From NCBI GenBank assembly GCA_963788015.1, contig CAWBEY010000012.1, forward strand, positions 2,418,001 to 2,482,000: a stretch of 64,000 nt of DNA. Reading direction: 5' to 3'. Below, one piece after another: positions 33,192-42,101 of this stretch. This DNA is from JBBRHH01 sp963788015. GTDB taxonomy: Bacteria > Planctomycetota > Phycisphaerae > Tepidisphaerales > Tepidisphaeraceae. The position numbers and the translations under genes were made by a program. Below the pieces are notes generated by a model, which saw only the letters and a list, made by a program, of their open reading frames with translations, was not told the DNA's origin and ran no database searches. Every line of letters begins with the position of its first letter. Position 1 is the first letter of the stretch.

Positions 33192-33793
33192 GGGTGTTAC
33201 TCCTCATGTTGATGACCGGTGTGCGGAACCATTCGCAACCGACCAAATCCTATTAAACAGGTAGAATTACTATGCTTCCACCGAAGGCGGGACATTAACC
33301 GGCTTAAGTGGCCGCGCCAAGAGTTCCCGCCTATTCCTATAGGAAATGTCCAGTATATTGGATGGCGTGCCTCCGTCTTCTACACTCCGGCAGCAATTGT
33401 CATCTCCCACCGTTCACCCACCGGCCATCACACTACTGCGTAAATATTTTGTTGAATTCCCATAAAGATTTCCGTTGTTAATCTGCGCTGACCTTGCTAC
33501 CATCCACCCGCGAAGGCGGAAACAGGTGCGGAACACAGCAGCGATTGCCCCTCCCCACCAACTTCATTGAGCTTCATCGAGTCGTTTTTGTTCATCAACT
33601 AATCTATCCTCAGGATATACCCCGGCGGTGTTCGCCGGAGTTACTATCTTGTCTGTCGCGACGCGGAGCATCGAAGCGAGATCGGCAAGCGTGGCCTTTT
33701 TTGGCCGCAAAACGCAATTATTTTTCCATCATCAGCATGGGCCGGTCAATACTTTGGCTTTCGCAAAGCGACGCTTTTGAAAGGAGCTTCATT
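33192..33793. other. 602-bp intergenic region between divergent pre-pilin genes
   Basis: No convincing gene. It holds TTCCTATAGGAA (33334-33345), a second palindrome TATCCTCAGGATA (33605-33617) and an AAAGCG/CGCTTT inverted pair about 15-30 bases before the plus-strand pilin. It is a likely bidirectional control region. An open frame from 33494 runs into the pilin gene but has no protein-like content before 33794. Confidence 0.5.
33334..33345. promoter_or_regulatory. TTCCTATAGGAA palindrome, copy 3
   Basis: A perfect 12-bp palindrome in the context GCCTATTCCTATAGGAAATG, about 143 bases upstream of the minus-strand pre-pilin gene. It shares the CTATTCCTATAGGA core with copy 2. Confidence 0.5.
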
Positions 33794-34684
33794 ATGAAGC
33801 GCTTCCAACGGAACAGCCGTCAGGGTTTCACCCTCGTCGAGCTGCTGGTCGTCATCGGCATCATCGCGCTGCTGATTTCTATTCTTCTCCCGGCCCTTAA
33901 CTCCGCCCGCGAACGCGCCCAGCGCATCAAATGCGGCAGCAACCTGCGCCAGATCGGTGTGAGCTTGAACCTGTACAACACCGACAACCGCACGTACCCC
34001 CGCACCGCCTACTACAACGGCGGAACCCAGACCGAAGTGTACACCGGTGCATACCAGGTCAGCCCCTTCAGCAACGCCGCCGCTTCTTCAACGGCTTTCA
34101 CGGCGGGCACCGCATCGGCACTCGGCAGCAACGACGTCACCGCCGCCTACTTCCTGATGTGCCGCACCGTCGATCTCAGCGTCGGCAACTTCATCTGCCC
34201 CAGCAGCACCGAAACGGCCGATGCCCTTCAGGACGCTTCGGGTAATGCGTCCAACATCCAGAACCGGTCCAATTTCAAGGATGACACCGTCAACAGCTAC
34301 AGCTTCTACAACCCCTACCCCAGCAAGAACGACGTGCAGCAGGGCCTGAAGTGGCCGGCCCAGACCGCCAACGCGATCGCCGCCGACAAGAACCCCAACG
34401 CCACTGCCCCCGATCCCGGCTACACCGCCGCCACCAGCGCGATGAAGCTGGCCAACTCCCGCAACCACAACGGCGAAGGTCAGGAAGTGCTGTATCAGGA
34501 CGGCCACGTCGATTGGTCCACCACCCCTTATTGCGGCAGCAACAAGGACAACATCTACACCAAGGGCACGTTCTCAACACCAACCTTTACCCCCACCGGC
34601 GGCACTGTCTCGGTCTACACCGATGACAGCTACCTCGTCCCCTTCGCGGGCGCTGCGGTTGCCGACAAGTACAATCAGAACTGA
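33794..34684 (+). CDS. Planctomycete-type pre-pilin-like protein, distinct subfamily
   Basis: 296 residues from ATG 33794, with AAGGAG just upstream. The pre-pilin motif is QGFTLVELLVVIGIIALLIS, followed by ILLPALNSARERAQRIKCGS and NLRQIGVSL. The C-terminal part has RNHNGEGQEVLYQDGHVDWS, the planctomycete H-X9-DG type. It is likely a pilin or pseudopilin processed by a pre-pilin peptidase. It differs from the two minus-strand paralogs outside the N-terminus. A strong terminator follows at 34722. Confidence 0.88.
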   Translation: MKRFQRNSRQGFTLVELLVVIGIIALLISILLPALNSARERAQRIKCGSNLRQIGVSLNLYNTDNRTYPRTAYYNGGTQTEVYTGAYQVSPFSNAAASSTAFTAGTASALGSNDVTAAYFLMCRTVDLSVGNFICPSSTETADALQDASGNASNIQNRSNFKDDTVNSYSFYNPYPSKNDVQQGLKWPAQTANAIAADKNPNATAPDPGYTAATSAMKLANSRNHNGEGQEVLYQDGHVDWSTTPYCGSNKDNIYTKGTFSTPTFTPTGGTVSVYTDDSYLVPFAGAAVADKYNQN

Positions 34685-34721
34685 TCGCTGGGAACAGCAG
34701 TCACGCCTGATCGGAAACGAA

Positions 34722-34761
34722 AGCCGGCCCTTGTTTCACGACAAGGGCCGGCTGCTTTTTT
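34722..34761 (+). terminator. Rho-independent terminator after the pre-pilin gene
   Basis: A perfect 13-bp stem (AGCCGGCCCTTGT with ACAAGGGCCGGCT), loop TTCACG, then a T-run from about 34756. Confidence 0.95.
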
Positions 34762-34823
34762 ATCTGGTCCACCAAGCCTTCACTGTGAGTCACATTTAGT
34801 GGCCGCTCCAGGACGGGTGGCGG

Positions 34824-34829
34824 TATAAT
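34824..34829 (+). promoter_or_regulatory. Candidate -10 box upstream of the ElbB-like gene
   Basis: TATAAT lies 38 bases before the ATG at 34862, with GGGAGG between as the ribosome-binding site. No good -35 hexamer is clear. Confidence 0.4.
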
Positions 34830-34861
34830 CGGATTAACCCTCACATCGGGAGGTTCTACAA

Positions 34862-35533
34862 ATGGCAACGCGTGTTGGTGTGGTTCTCAGCGGCAGCGGG
34901 TTCTATGATGGGACCGAAATCACCGAAGCGGTCAGCATCCTCATCGCCCTCGACCGTCGCGGCGTGCAGATCATCTGCATGGCCCCCGACATCCCCCAAT
35001 CCCACACCGTCAATCACCTGACCGGCCAAGGCGGACGCCCACAACAGAATCGTCTTGGCCGAATCCGCCCGAATCGCCCGTGGCAAAATTGTCGATCTCG
35101 CCACCGCAAAAGCCGCCGATCTTGACGCCCTGATCTTCCCCGGCGGCTTTGGAGCGGCCAAAAACCTGTCCACCTTCGCCCGCGACGGCATAAATGCACA
35201 GTCAATGATCAGGTGCAACGTCTCATCCACGAAATGTCCGCCGCCCGCAAGCCCATCGGCCTGGCCTGCATCGCCCCCGTCCTGGCCGCGCGCGTCCTCG
35301 GGCAGACCTCCCCGCCGCCCAGACTTTCCATCGGCACCGACAAAGCCACGGCCGACGCCATCGAATCCATGGGCGCAGAACATGTCAACACCGATCCCAC
35401 TGGCATCTGCGTCGACGAACATCATCTTCTGGTCACAACTCCCTGCTATATGAACGATGTCGGCCCCTGGATCGTCTACCAGGGCGCCGAAAAAATGGTC
35501 GAAGAAGTTTTACGGTTAGCGCAAGCGCGTTAA
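34862..35533 (+). CDS. elbB: ElbB-like DJ-1/PfpI-family protein, two frame breaks
   Basis: Three consecutive frames together give an ElbB-type glyoxalase/DJ-1 protein of ~220 residues: VGVVLSGSGFYDGTEITEAV and MAPDIPQSHTVNHLTG in the first frame, then ESARIARGKIVDLA and LDALIFPGGFGAAKNLSTFA, then EMSAARKPIGLACIAPVLAA. The Cys in LACIAP is the nucleophile-elbow position of the family. Frame breaks lie at about 35030-35050 and near 35200. Compensating shifts restore the original frame, as expected for read errors. ElbB proteins are linked to isoprenoid or glyoxal metabolism, without a settled role. Confidence 0.8.
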
Positions 35534-35550
35534 CGATCGCAAGCCACCAC

Positions 35551-36301
35551 ATGCTCCAGGCCGTGCTCTTTGATCTCGGCGACACGCTGCTCGACTTCGA
35601 GCCCATCAACCCACGCGCCGTCATGGCCCTGGGCGCTCGCACCACCTACGACTATCTCGAATCGCTGGGCATGGCCCTTCCCCCTTATTCGCGCTACGCC
35701 CGCCATCAACTCCGCACCGCGCGCTGGGATTATTGCATGGCCCGCCTCCGCCGCCGGGAGTTCAACAGCCTCACCACGCTCGCCAGGATCTCGCACAATC
35801 TCGGCCTTGAGCTCGGCCACGACCGCCTGCTCGAACTTGCCTGGCGCTGGTACGCCCCAATCGTAGATCTCACCCGGCTCGACGCCAACACCATCCCCAT
35901 GCTCCAGCAACTCCATCGCTGGGGCCTCAAGGTGGCGCTGGTTTCCAACACCTTTGTCCCGGCCGCCGTCCACGACCGCCACCTCGACATGCTCGGCCTC
36001 CTGCCCCTGCTCCCCGTCCGCGTTTACTCCTCTGAATTTGGCTATCGCAAGCCCGATCCGCGCATCTTCCACCATGCCTTGGCGCAAATGGGCGTCAGCC
36101 CCGACAACGCCATGTTCGTCGGCAACCTCATCAAAACCGACATCGTCGGCCCGCGCAGGCTCGGCATGAAAACAGTTCTAAAACAACCCACCCCGCCCCC
36201 CGCAGCCACACGCCCACTGGGTCATCCGCTGCATCGGCGAACTCCCCGCCCTCATCGCCCAGCTCACCTCCCCACACCTGACTCAGCCTCAAACCAATTG
36301 A
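35551..36301 (+). CDS. HAD-family hydrolase (frame break near the C-terminus)
   Basis: HAD motif I as FDLGDTLLDF, motif II in VALVSNTFVP, motif III Lys in GYRKPDPRIF and motif IV in MFVGNLIKTDIVGPRRLG. It is a cytosolic phosphatase/dehalogenase-type HAD-IA enzyme of unknown substrate. The frame from 35551 passes motif IV, then at a C-rich run (about 36190-36200) shifts; the other frame ends HAHWVIRCIGELPALIAQLT and stops at 36301. The continuous frame to 36435 beyond that point is not protein-like. It converges with the PIG-L gene, overlapping by 13 bases. Confidence 0.78.
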
Positions 36302-36963
36302 TCCAGCCCCCCAAGCCCCAGCACCTCGTGCGTATAAAACGGCTCCGCATACGCCGTCCCGATCCGTCCCCCAAAATATCCCGCCATCGTCCGCATCATC
36401 TCGATCACCGGACTGCCATTCACCACAAACTGTGATTCATACGCGCGAATGGCCGCCAGCTTCGTGTCCATCTGTCCGCTAATATCCAGGCAGAACGTCG
36501 GCACGAAGTTCATGCGCAGATGCGTGCAAAAATAGTAGATGATCCGCTTGGGATGCCACGGTTCGCCGGGGATTGACGACTTGGTCAGCTTCGCATCAAA
36601 CCGCGCATCCTCCGCGATCCGCGTCACCGCCACGTGATCCGGATGCGCATCCACCGGATACGGCACGAACATCACCACCGGCCGATGCACGCGAATCACC
36701 GCCGCCAGCTTGTGCCGGTTCTCCACGGTGTGTACCACTTCCCGATTCGTCAGCCCCAACTGCGTCCGCTCCACGCCCAGAATTTTCGCTGCCGCCGCCG
36801 CCTCCCGCGCCCGCCCTTCCACCGACCCAAACGGCGTCGGCTCCCCATTGGTCATATCCACCAGATGCACCCGATGCCCCTGCGAAACCAGCCGCGCAAT
36901 CGCACCCCCCATTCCCAGTTCCTGATCGTCTGGATGCGGGCCAATAACAAGAAAGGATGACAT
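36289..36963 (-). CDS. PIG-L/LmbE-family deacetylase (BshB-like)
   Basis: 224 residues from ATG 36963. The zinc motifs are FLVIGPHPDDQELGMGGAIA near the N-terminus and PVDAHPDHVAVTRI in the middle. The family removes N-acetyl groups from GlcNAc-type substrates, including bacillithiol precursors. The body (MTNGEPTPFGSVEGRAREAA and LGLTNREV) resembles BshB1 types, but no other bacillithiol gene is in the window. An upstream in-frame extension to 37119 is not protein-like. Confidence 0.82.
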   Translation of the reverse strand: MSSFLVIGPHPDDQELGMGGAIARLVSQGHRVHLVDMTNGEPTPFGSVEGRAREAAAAAKILGVERTQLGLTNREVVHTVENRHKLAAVIRVHRPVVMFVPYPVDAHPDHVAVTRIAEDARFDAKLTKSSIPGEPWHPKRIIYYFCTHLRMNFVPTFCLDISGQMDTKLAAIRAYESQFVVNGSPVIEMMRTMAGYFGGRIGTAYAEPFYTHEVLGLGGLDQLV

Positions 36964-37117
36964 ACCCGCGATTTGTAGCAGAAATCCCCACCGCCGCCAT
37001 CGCCCCCAGTATCTGGCGTGACGAGCACCTTGCAACCCCGCCGCCGCCGGGCTTATAGTAGCGACTCGAACACTGGCCGGAGGCCAGCTTCCCACAACTC
37101 CAAGGATGGAGGTCTTC

Positions 37118-38272
37118 ATGCCACGTCACTTCGCTCACGCAAGTCTGGCCCTGTTTCTCATCGCCGGCTGCTCTCAATCCAATCCCAAAGATCAACCCAA
37201 GCCCGCCCCCGTCGCCGGCGCTGCCACGCCCCTCCCCGAAGCCCCGCCCGGATCGGCCGACGCCATCGCCCGCCAAACCCAAACCTACGCAGAGCGCATG
37301 GAAGCCCTGCTGGCCATGCGCGACAATCCCAGAAACCCCGCCGCCACCGCCAGCCCCACCCCCCAGGCCACCCCCACCACCCGCCCCATCCCCACGACCT
37401 GGCCCTCCGCCAAAATCGAAGCATGGGACAATCTCGACCCTTCGCACTCCCCGGCCGCCGTCGCCCCCCTCCCCGAGCACGTCCGCCCCGAAACCCTCAC
37501 CAACCAACTCTCTCTGATCGCCCCGCCCAACGATCACGCAGCCGCGACCCGCCCCCCCTTCCCGCGCGAGCACGCGCCAACCCCCACCGGCGATGGCTTG
37601 GAAGCAAAAATCATCCGCCAGTCCCACGATCAGCCGCGCGACCTTGCCGCTCAACTCGACTACCAACTCCTCTCCCTGCTGCGCGACGAAGCCGCCCCGC
37701 AGTCCGAGCCGCTGGCCGCATTGCCCGCGGAAGATCGCGAAACCCTCAACGCCCTCCTCGACGCCATCAGCAACTTCCGCAACGCCATCCGCACCGATCC
37801 CAACCTCCTGTCGAGCGTAAAACTTCGCCCATTGCTCGAACTCTCCGACCGCCTGCACGGCCAATCCGATCTGCGCATCCCCACCCTCACCCTCTGCACC
37901 CGCGTGGATGGCTTTGGCAATTACGAGCCCATCGAACCGCTGCGGTTTGCGGCCGGCAAGGATCACCAAGCCATCGTCTACTGCGAAGTGGAAAACTTCG
38001 CCTCGCAGCTCAACGACAAGCATCTCTGGGAAACTAAGCTCACGCAGGAAGTGGTGCTGTGGACCGAAAACGGCGACCCGGTCTGGAAAGACAAAAACCG
38101 CCCCATCCTCGACCTGGCCCGCAATCGCCGGCGCGACTTTTACCTCATTCGCAAAATCACCCTCCCCACCACCCTGGGCGTCAACCGCTATCTCTTAAAA
38201 GTCACCATCGTCGATTCCCAGGCCAATCGGGTGGCGGAGTCCACCGTCCCCATCACCATCGTTGCCGATTAA
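37118..38272 (+). CDS. Predicted lipoprotein, unknown function
   Basis: The N-terminus MPRHFAHASLALFLIAGCSQ has a lipobox (LIAGC). A Pro/Ala/Thr-rich linker precedes a more structured C-terminal half (RVDGFGNYEPIEPLRFAAGK, ALVYCEVENFAS-like ending in DFYLIRKITLPTTLGVNRY). I chose ATG 37118 after TGGAGGTCTTC. About 384 residues. It may sit on the periplasmic side of the inner or outer membrane; I do not recognise a family. It runs convergent to the DUF4175-like gene, with stops six bases apart. Confidence 0.7.
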   Translation: MPRHFAHASLALFLIAGCSQSNPKDQPKPAPVAGAATPLPEAPPGSADAIARQTQTYAERMEALLAMRDNPRNPAATASPTPQATPTTRPIPTTWPSAKIEAWDNLDPSHSPAAVAPLPEHVRPETLTNQLSLIAPPNDHAAATRPPFPREHAPTPTGDGLEAKIIRQSHDQPRDLAAQLDYQLLSLLRDEAAPQSEPLAALPAEDRETLNALLDAISNFRNAIRTDPNLLSSVKLRPLLELSDRLHGQSDLRIPTLTLCTRVDGFGNYEPIEPLRFAAGKDHQAIVYCEVENFASQLNDKHLWETKLTQEVVLWTENGDPVWKDKNRPILDLARNRRRDFYLIRKITLPTTLGVNRYLLKVTIVDSQANRVAESTVPITIVAD

Positions 38273-38278
38273 CAACCC

Positions 38279-41200
38279 CTACCGCCGCCCGCCATCCGCC
38301 CGCGCCTTTTGCAGCGTGTCAAAATAAACCCGCAGTGCCTCCTGATACGCAGGCGGATCGTTCTCTGGATGCACCGCCTCCACCAGCGGCGGCGTCTGCC
38401 GCCTCAAAAATCCCCACCGCTTTGGCCCCGACACCACCGCCGCCGGCCTGCCGCTTCCACCCGCGCCGGCGCCACCCGCGGCTCGTCCCCCGCCCCAAGC
38501 GCCCCGGCCAGCGCGGGAATCGCCATCAGCCGCGTTCGTTGCAATTGCTGCAATTGCCTTTCAGACGCGCCGCGCAATCGCGGCCACCGCCTTCTCCTGG
38601 TATTTCTGCGCCGTCTGAAAATCCGGCGCCGGCAGCGCCAGCGCCTGCGCTGGCCGTATGCGCAAACCACCGCGCGGCCAGCATCGGATCACGCTCAAAC
38701 AATCGCGCCTGCGCCTCCCGCAAAGATGGATGCGCCTGCTCCGAAACCGTCCGAACCTCCGCCAGGCCCCGATCTATCGCGCCTCGGTCATTATTCCGAA
38801 TCGCAGCCGCCAGCCCCGGCAAAAGCCCCTTCAGCTTCTGCTCGACCAGCGCCACCACATCATCCGCGCCGCACCCCGCCAACTGTTTGGCCAGTTCCTC
38901 CGCCCGTCCTGCCCCGACAAACGCCAAAGCCGCCTTCAGACCGATCCTCCGCCTCCACCTGCCCGCGCCGCGCCTGCTCCAGCTTGTGCGCGGCGGCCGC
39001 CTTCTTATCCGCACTTGCCGAATCCAGTTCCTGCTGGCTCTGCTGCACGCGCTCCACCGCGTGACGCAGTGCGCTGGCCGCCTCCAACGCCGCGCCCACC
39101 TGCCCCGGCAGCGCCGCAAACTCCTCCCGGGCCTGCAGCAGTCTCCCAATGGCCCCCCACCGCGACTGCGGCGCCATGCGCCCATCCGCCTCCTCCGGCC
39201 GCGCCTGCGACTGCTCCAGTTCCGCCAGATCGTTTGATAGCGCCTCCTGCCGCACCGCCAGCTCCGCCCCCCGCGAATGCCCGGCCGTGTCGCTCGCAAT
39301 CTGCTGCTGCTCCGCGCCAGCCGATCCAGTTGCATCAGCGTCGCATTCATCCGCGCAATTTCTTCAGCCCCCATCGCATTCTTACCGGATTTGGCTTGGC
39401 TCAATCGCTCGGCAATCTGCTTATCCAGAGCCCCCGCCTGGTCATAATCATGGGCCGCCGTCAGCAGATTCGCCCGCAGCGCCAAATCCTCCACCACGCC
39501 CGCATCCGCCACGTTCGTCCCAACCGCCCACACCGCCATTCGCCCCCGCGCTCGGATCCCGCCGCGCGGATGGCCGTCGCCTCCTCCGCCAATTGCGCCG
39601 CCACCGGCCTTCGATTCAGCTCGTGCTCCCGCTCCATCGCCGCCAGCGCCCCCGGAAATGCATCCAACGAAGGCCGCGTCACGGGCGCTGTCGCGGAGCG
39701 TTCATTTCCGCCCGTGCTCGCCATCACCGCTCGTCCCGCCAGGTGCAAATCCGCCGCCCGCAGCGCATCCCCGTCCGGCCGCACCGCCTCCGCCGCTGAT
39801 GCCGCATTCAACCGCTCCGAAAATTCCGCATCCAAACCCTCCCGTTGCATCTGCGCCAGCCACACCCGCGCGGCCGGCACAAAATCAATCACCCCCTGCC
39901 CATTGCACAAATCCCGCTCCGCATCAATCTTCCGCTGCACAATCACTGCGGCATCCGCCGCGCGAAAATTCGCCCCCAGCGCCTCCGCCTGCGGCCCAAG
40001 CTCCCTGAAAAACGCATCCGCCGCCCCGCGCGTCCCCGGCGATTGCTGCATCGCCTGCCACGCCTTCAAATCCGCCAGCACCGCCGTCGCCTGCTCCCCA
40101 TCCGCCGCCACCGCCAGCGGCGTCACCAGCGCGATTCGCCTCGCCCGACAGCTTCGCAATCGCCTCGGCGATCGCCTGCTCTTTCCATCGCTCATCAATA
40201 ATGGCTGCATTGATTCGATCCGCCGACGCGATCACCACCCGCGCTTTATCGATCCACGCCGCCAGCGCCACCGACAACTGCGCTGACGAACTCCGCGCTG
40301 TGCATCGCAACAGCGCCTGCTCCAGCGCCCCTCCCGCATCCGACGCCGTCGTCAGACTCTGATTCACCCGCACAATCTGGCTGATGCGATCACTCTCGCT
40401 CAGCTTCCCCGCCCGCGCACTTTCATAGGTCTTCACCGCCTCCCCCAACTCCACCGCCAGCGTCGCCGCAATCTGGCTCGCCCGCCGCATCTCTCCGGCC
40501 CGTTCCACCGCGCCCGCATCCGCCGTCGCCGTTGGCGGCATCACCAATATCCGCCGCCCCTCGCTCTGCACCGCCGCGCGCTTCGGATCTGCCTTGTCCT
40601 GCGCCTGCACGTACACGCTGACGATGTCCCCCGCCTGCACCCCCAGCGTCCCCAGATCAATCTGAAACTCCCCCTCCTGCCGCCGCGGGTCCCCATGAAT
40701 CCGCAGCGGCGTCTCGCGCACTTCTGCCCATTCACCTGCACCAGCGCATTGAGCGATGCCAGCGCATGATCGTCATGCGCCGCATATTGCACGCTCAACG
40801 AATCGGTGCTGTGCAGGCGCACATCCTCCACCGGCCGCACCAGCTTCACGCTCGGCGCCTTGTCCGGCAGCGCCCGCACCACCACGCTCACCGGCCCACG
40901 CTGCCCCTGGCCGCCAATCCCCTGCATCTCCAGGTTCAGCGTCTGGTCTTTCTGCATCATCATCGTGGCCTGCCACACGCTCGCGTCCCCCGCCTGCGCC
41001 ATCGCGATCTTCTGGGCGCCCGAAGTCAGCATCGCCGACTTCAGCGCCTCGGTGCTCACCACCCCCAGCGTCAACGTGCTTCCCACCGGCGCTTCAACAT
41101 TCGCCTCGCTGCTCACCCGCTTCAGCGGCGGCAGGTCCAGATAGGCCGGATAATCACACCGCACGTGAAACTCCACCACCGCCGGCGGCCGCAGCACGCT

Positions 41201-42031
41201 CACCAGATACGTAGGGCTGGTTGCATCTCCTCCAGTCACATAATAGCGCAAATCCCGGTCCACCGCCGGCAACGTAAACACATAATCCCCCAGCACCGAA
41301 GGCAGCATCGAATTCTGCGCCCACGACCGCCCATCGGCGCTCGTGTACAAATCCACGCTGTCATCCGGAAGCCGGCTGGCCTGCACCCGGATCACCAGCG
41401 GCTGCCCCAGCAATATGGATTTATTTTGCGGGTCCACGGCCAATTGCGTCGTCGTCACCGGCGGCAGGACCCTCAGCGGATGAACCAGCCGCCGCACCAG
41501 GCTCGGCATCCCCAATGTCGGCACGCTCATCAGCGCCGCCACGCCTGCCAGCGCTCCCACCGCCCCCAGCACCGGCATCATCGCCGGCCGCCACGGCACC
41601 ACGCTTCTTGGCCTCTGCGCCGACGCCTCCCCGCTCACCTCCTGCACCAGGTGATCCACAATCTCCTGCGAACCCCGATACTGCTGCTTCTCCAAAAGCT
41701 GTGATACCACCGTCTGCAGCCGCTGCCCAAAACTCGGATTCGCCCGCTCCACCGCGTTGGCCGCTTCCTCCCAGTCGATCCGCCCACAGCACCACATAAA
41801 CACTGGCCGCATCAACACCAGCAACGGCACTGCCCCATCTACCATCAGCAGCATCAACCGCGCCCACCTCGGAAGCTGCGCATACCGATCCAGCACGCAC
41901 GCGAAACTTGTCCAAAGCAGCGCAAACGCCGCCGCCAAACCCATCGCGCACACCAGGCACACCCGCCTGCGCCGCGCGACAAAGCTACGCAGATAACGTC
42001 GAATCGCGGCAGGCAGGACCTTTACAGCCAT
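38279..42031 (-). pseudogene. Large DUF4175-like membrane protein, at least seven frame breaks
   Basis: Starting at MAVKVLPAAIRRYLRSFVAR (42031), two helices near the N-terminus are followed by a long region with Ig-like sections (PQNKSILLGQPLVIRVQASR, VEFHVRCDYPAYLDLPPLKR) and helical/coiled-coil segments to a C-terminus ending YQEALRVYFDTLQKAR. Pieces lie in alternating frames; breaks are near 40725, 40130, 39535, 39320, 38940 and 38655, with more toward the end. About 1250 residues in total. It resembles the DUF4175-like large protein of planctomycete Bat-type operons. Sequence remains protein-like on both sides of every break, so base-calling error is likely, though decay is possible. It is last in the minus-strand operon. 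Confidence 0.55.
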
Positions 42032-42101
42032 GACAAACTCAAGACCACACGCCCCGATCCAGCGGGATGCGTTACGCCGCACCCCAATCAATCCTCCATA
42101 C

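Noticed and set aside
33494..33793. 100-residue N-terminal extension of the third pre-pilin
   Set aside because: The pre-pilin leader must be short, and AAGGAG directly precedes ATG 33794.
36596..38023. 475-residue minus-strand open frame over the PIG-L and lipoprotein genes
   Set aside because: Antisense to two genes with clear motifs (HPDD; lipobox); Gly-rich sequence without any family resemblance.
38658..40286. 542-residue plus-strand open frame opposite the DUF4175-like gene
   Set aside because: Arg/Pro/Ser-rich translation typical of an antisense frame in GC-rich DNA; the minus strand gives helical, protein-like sequence.
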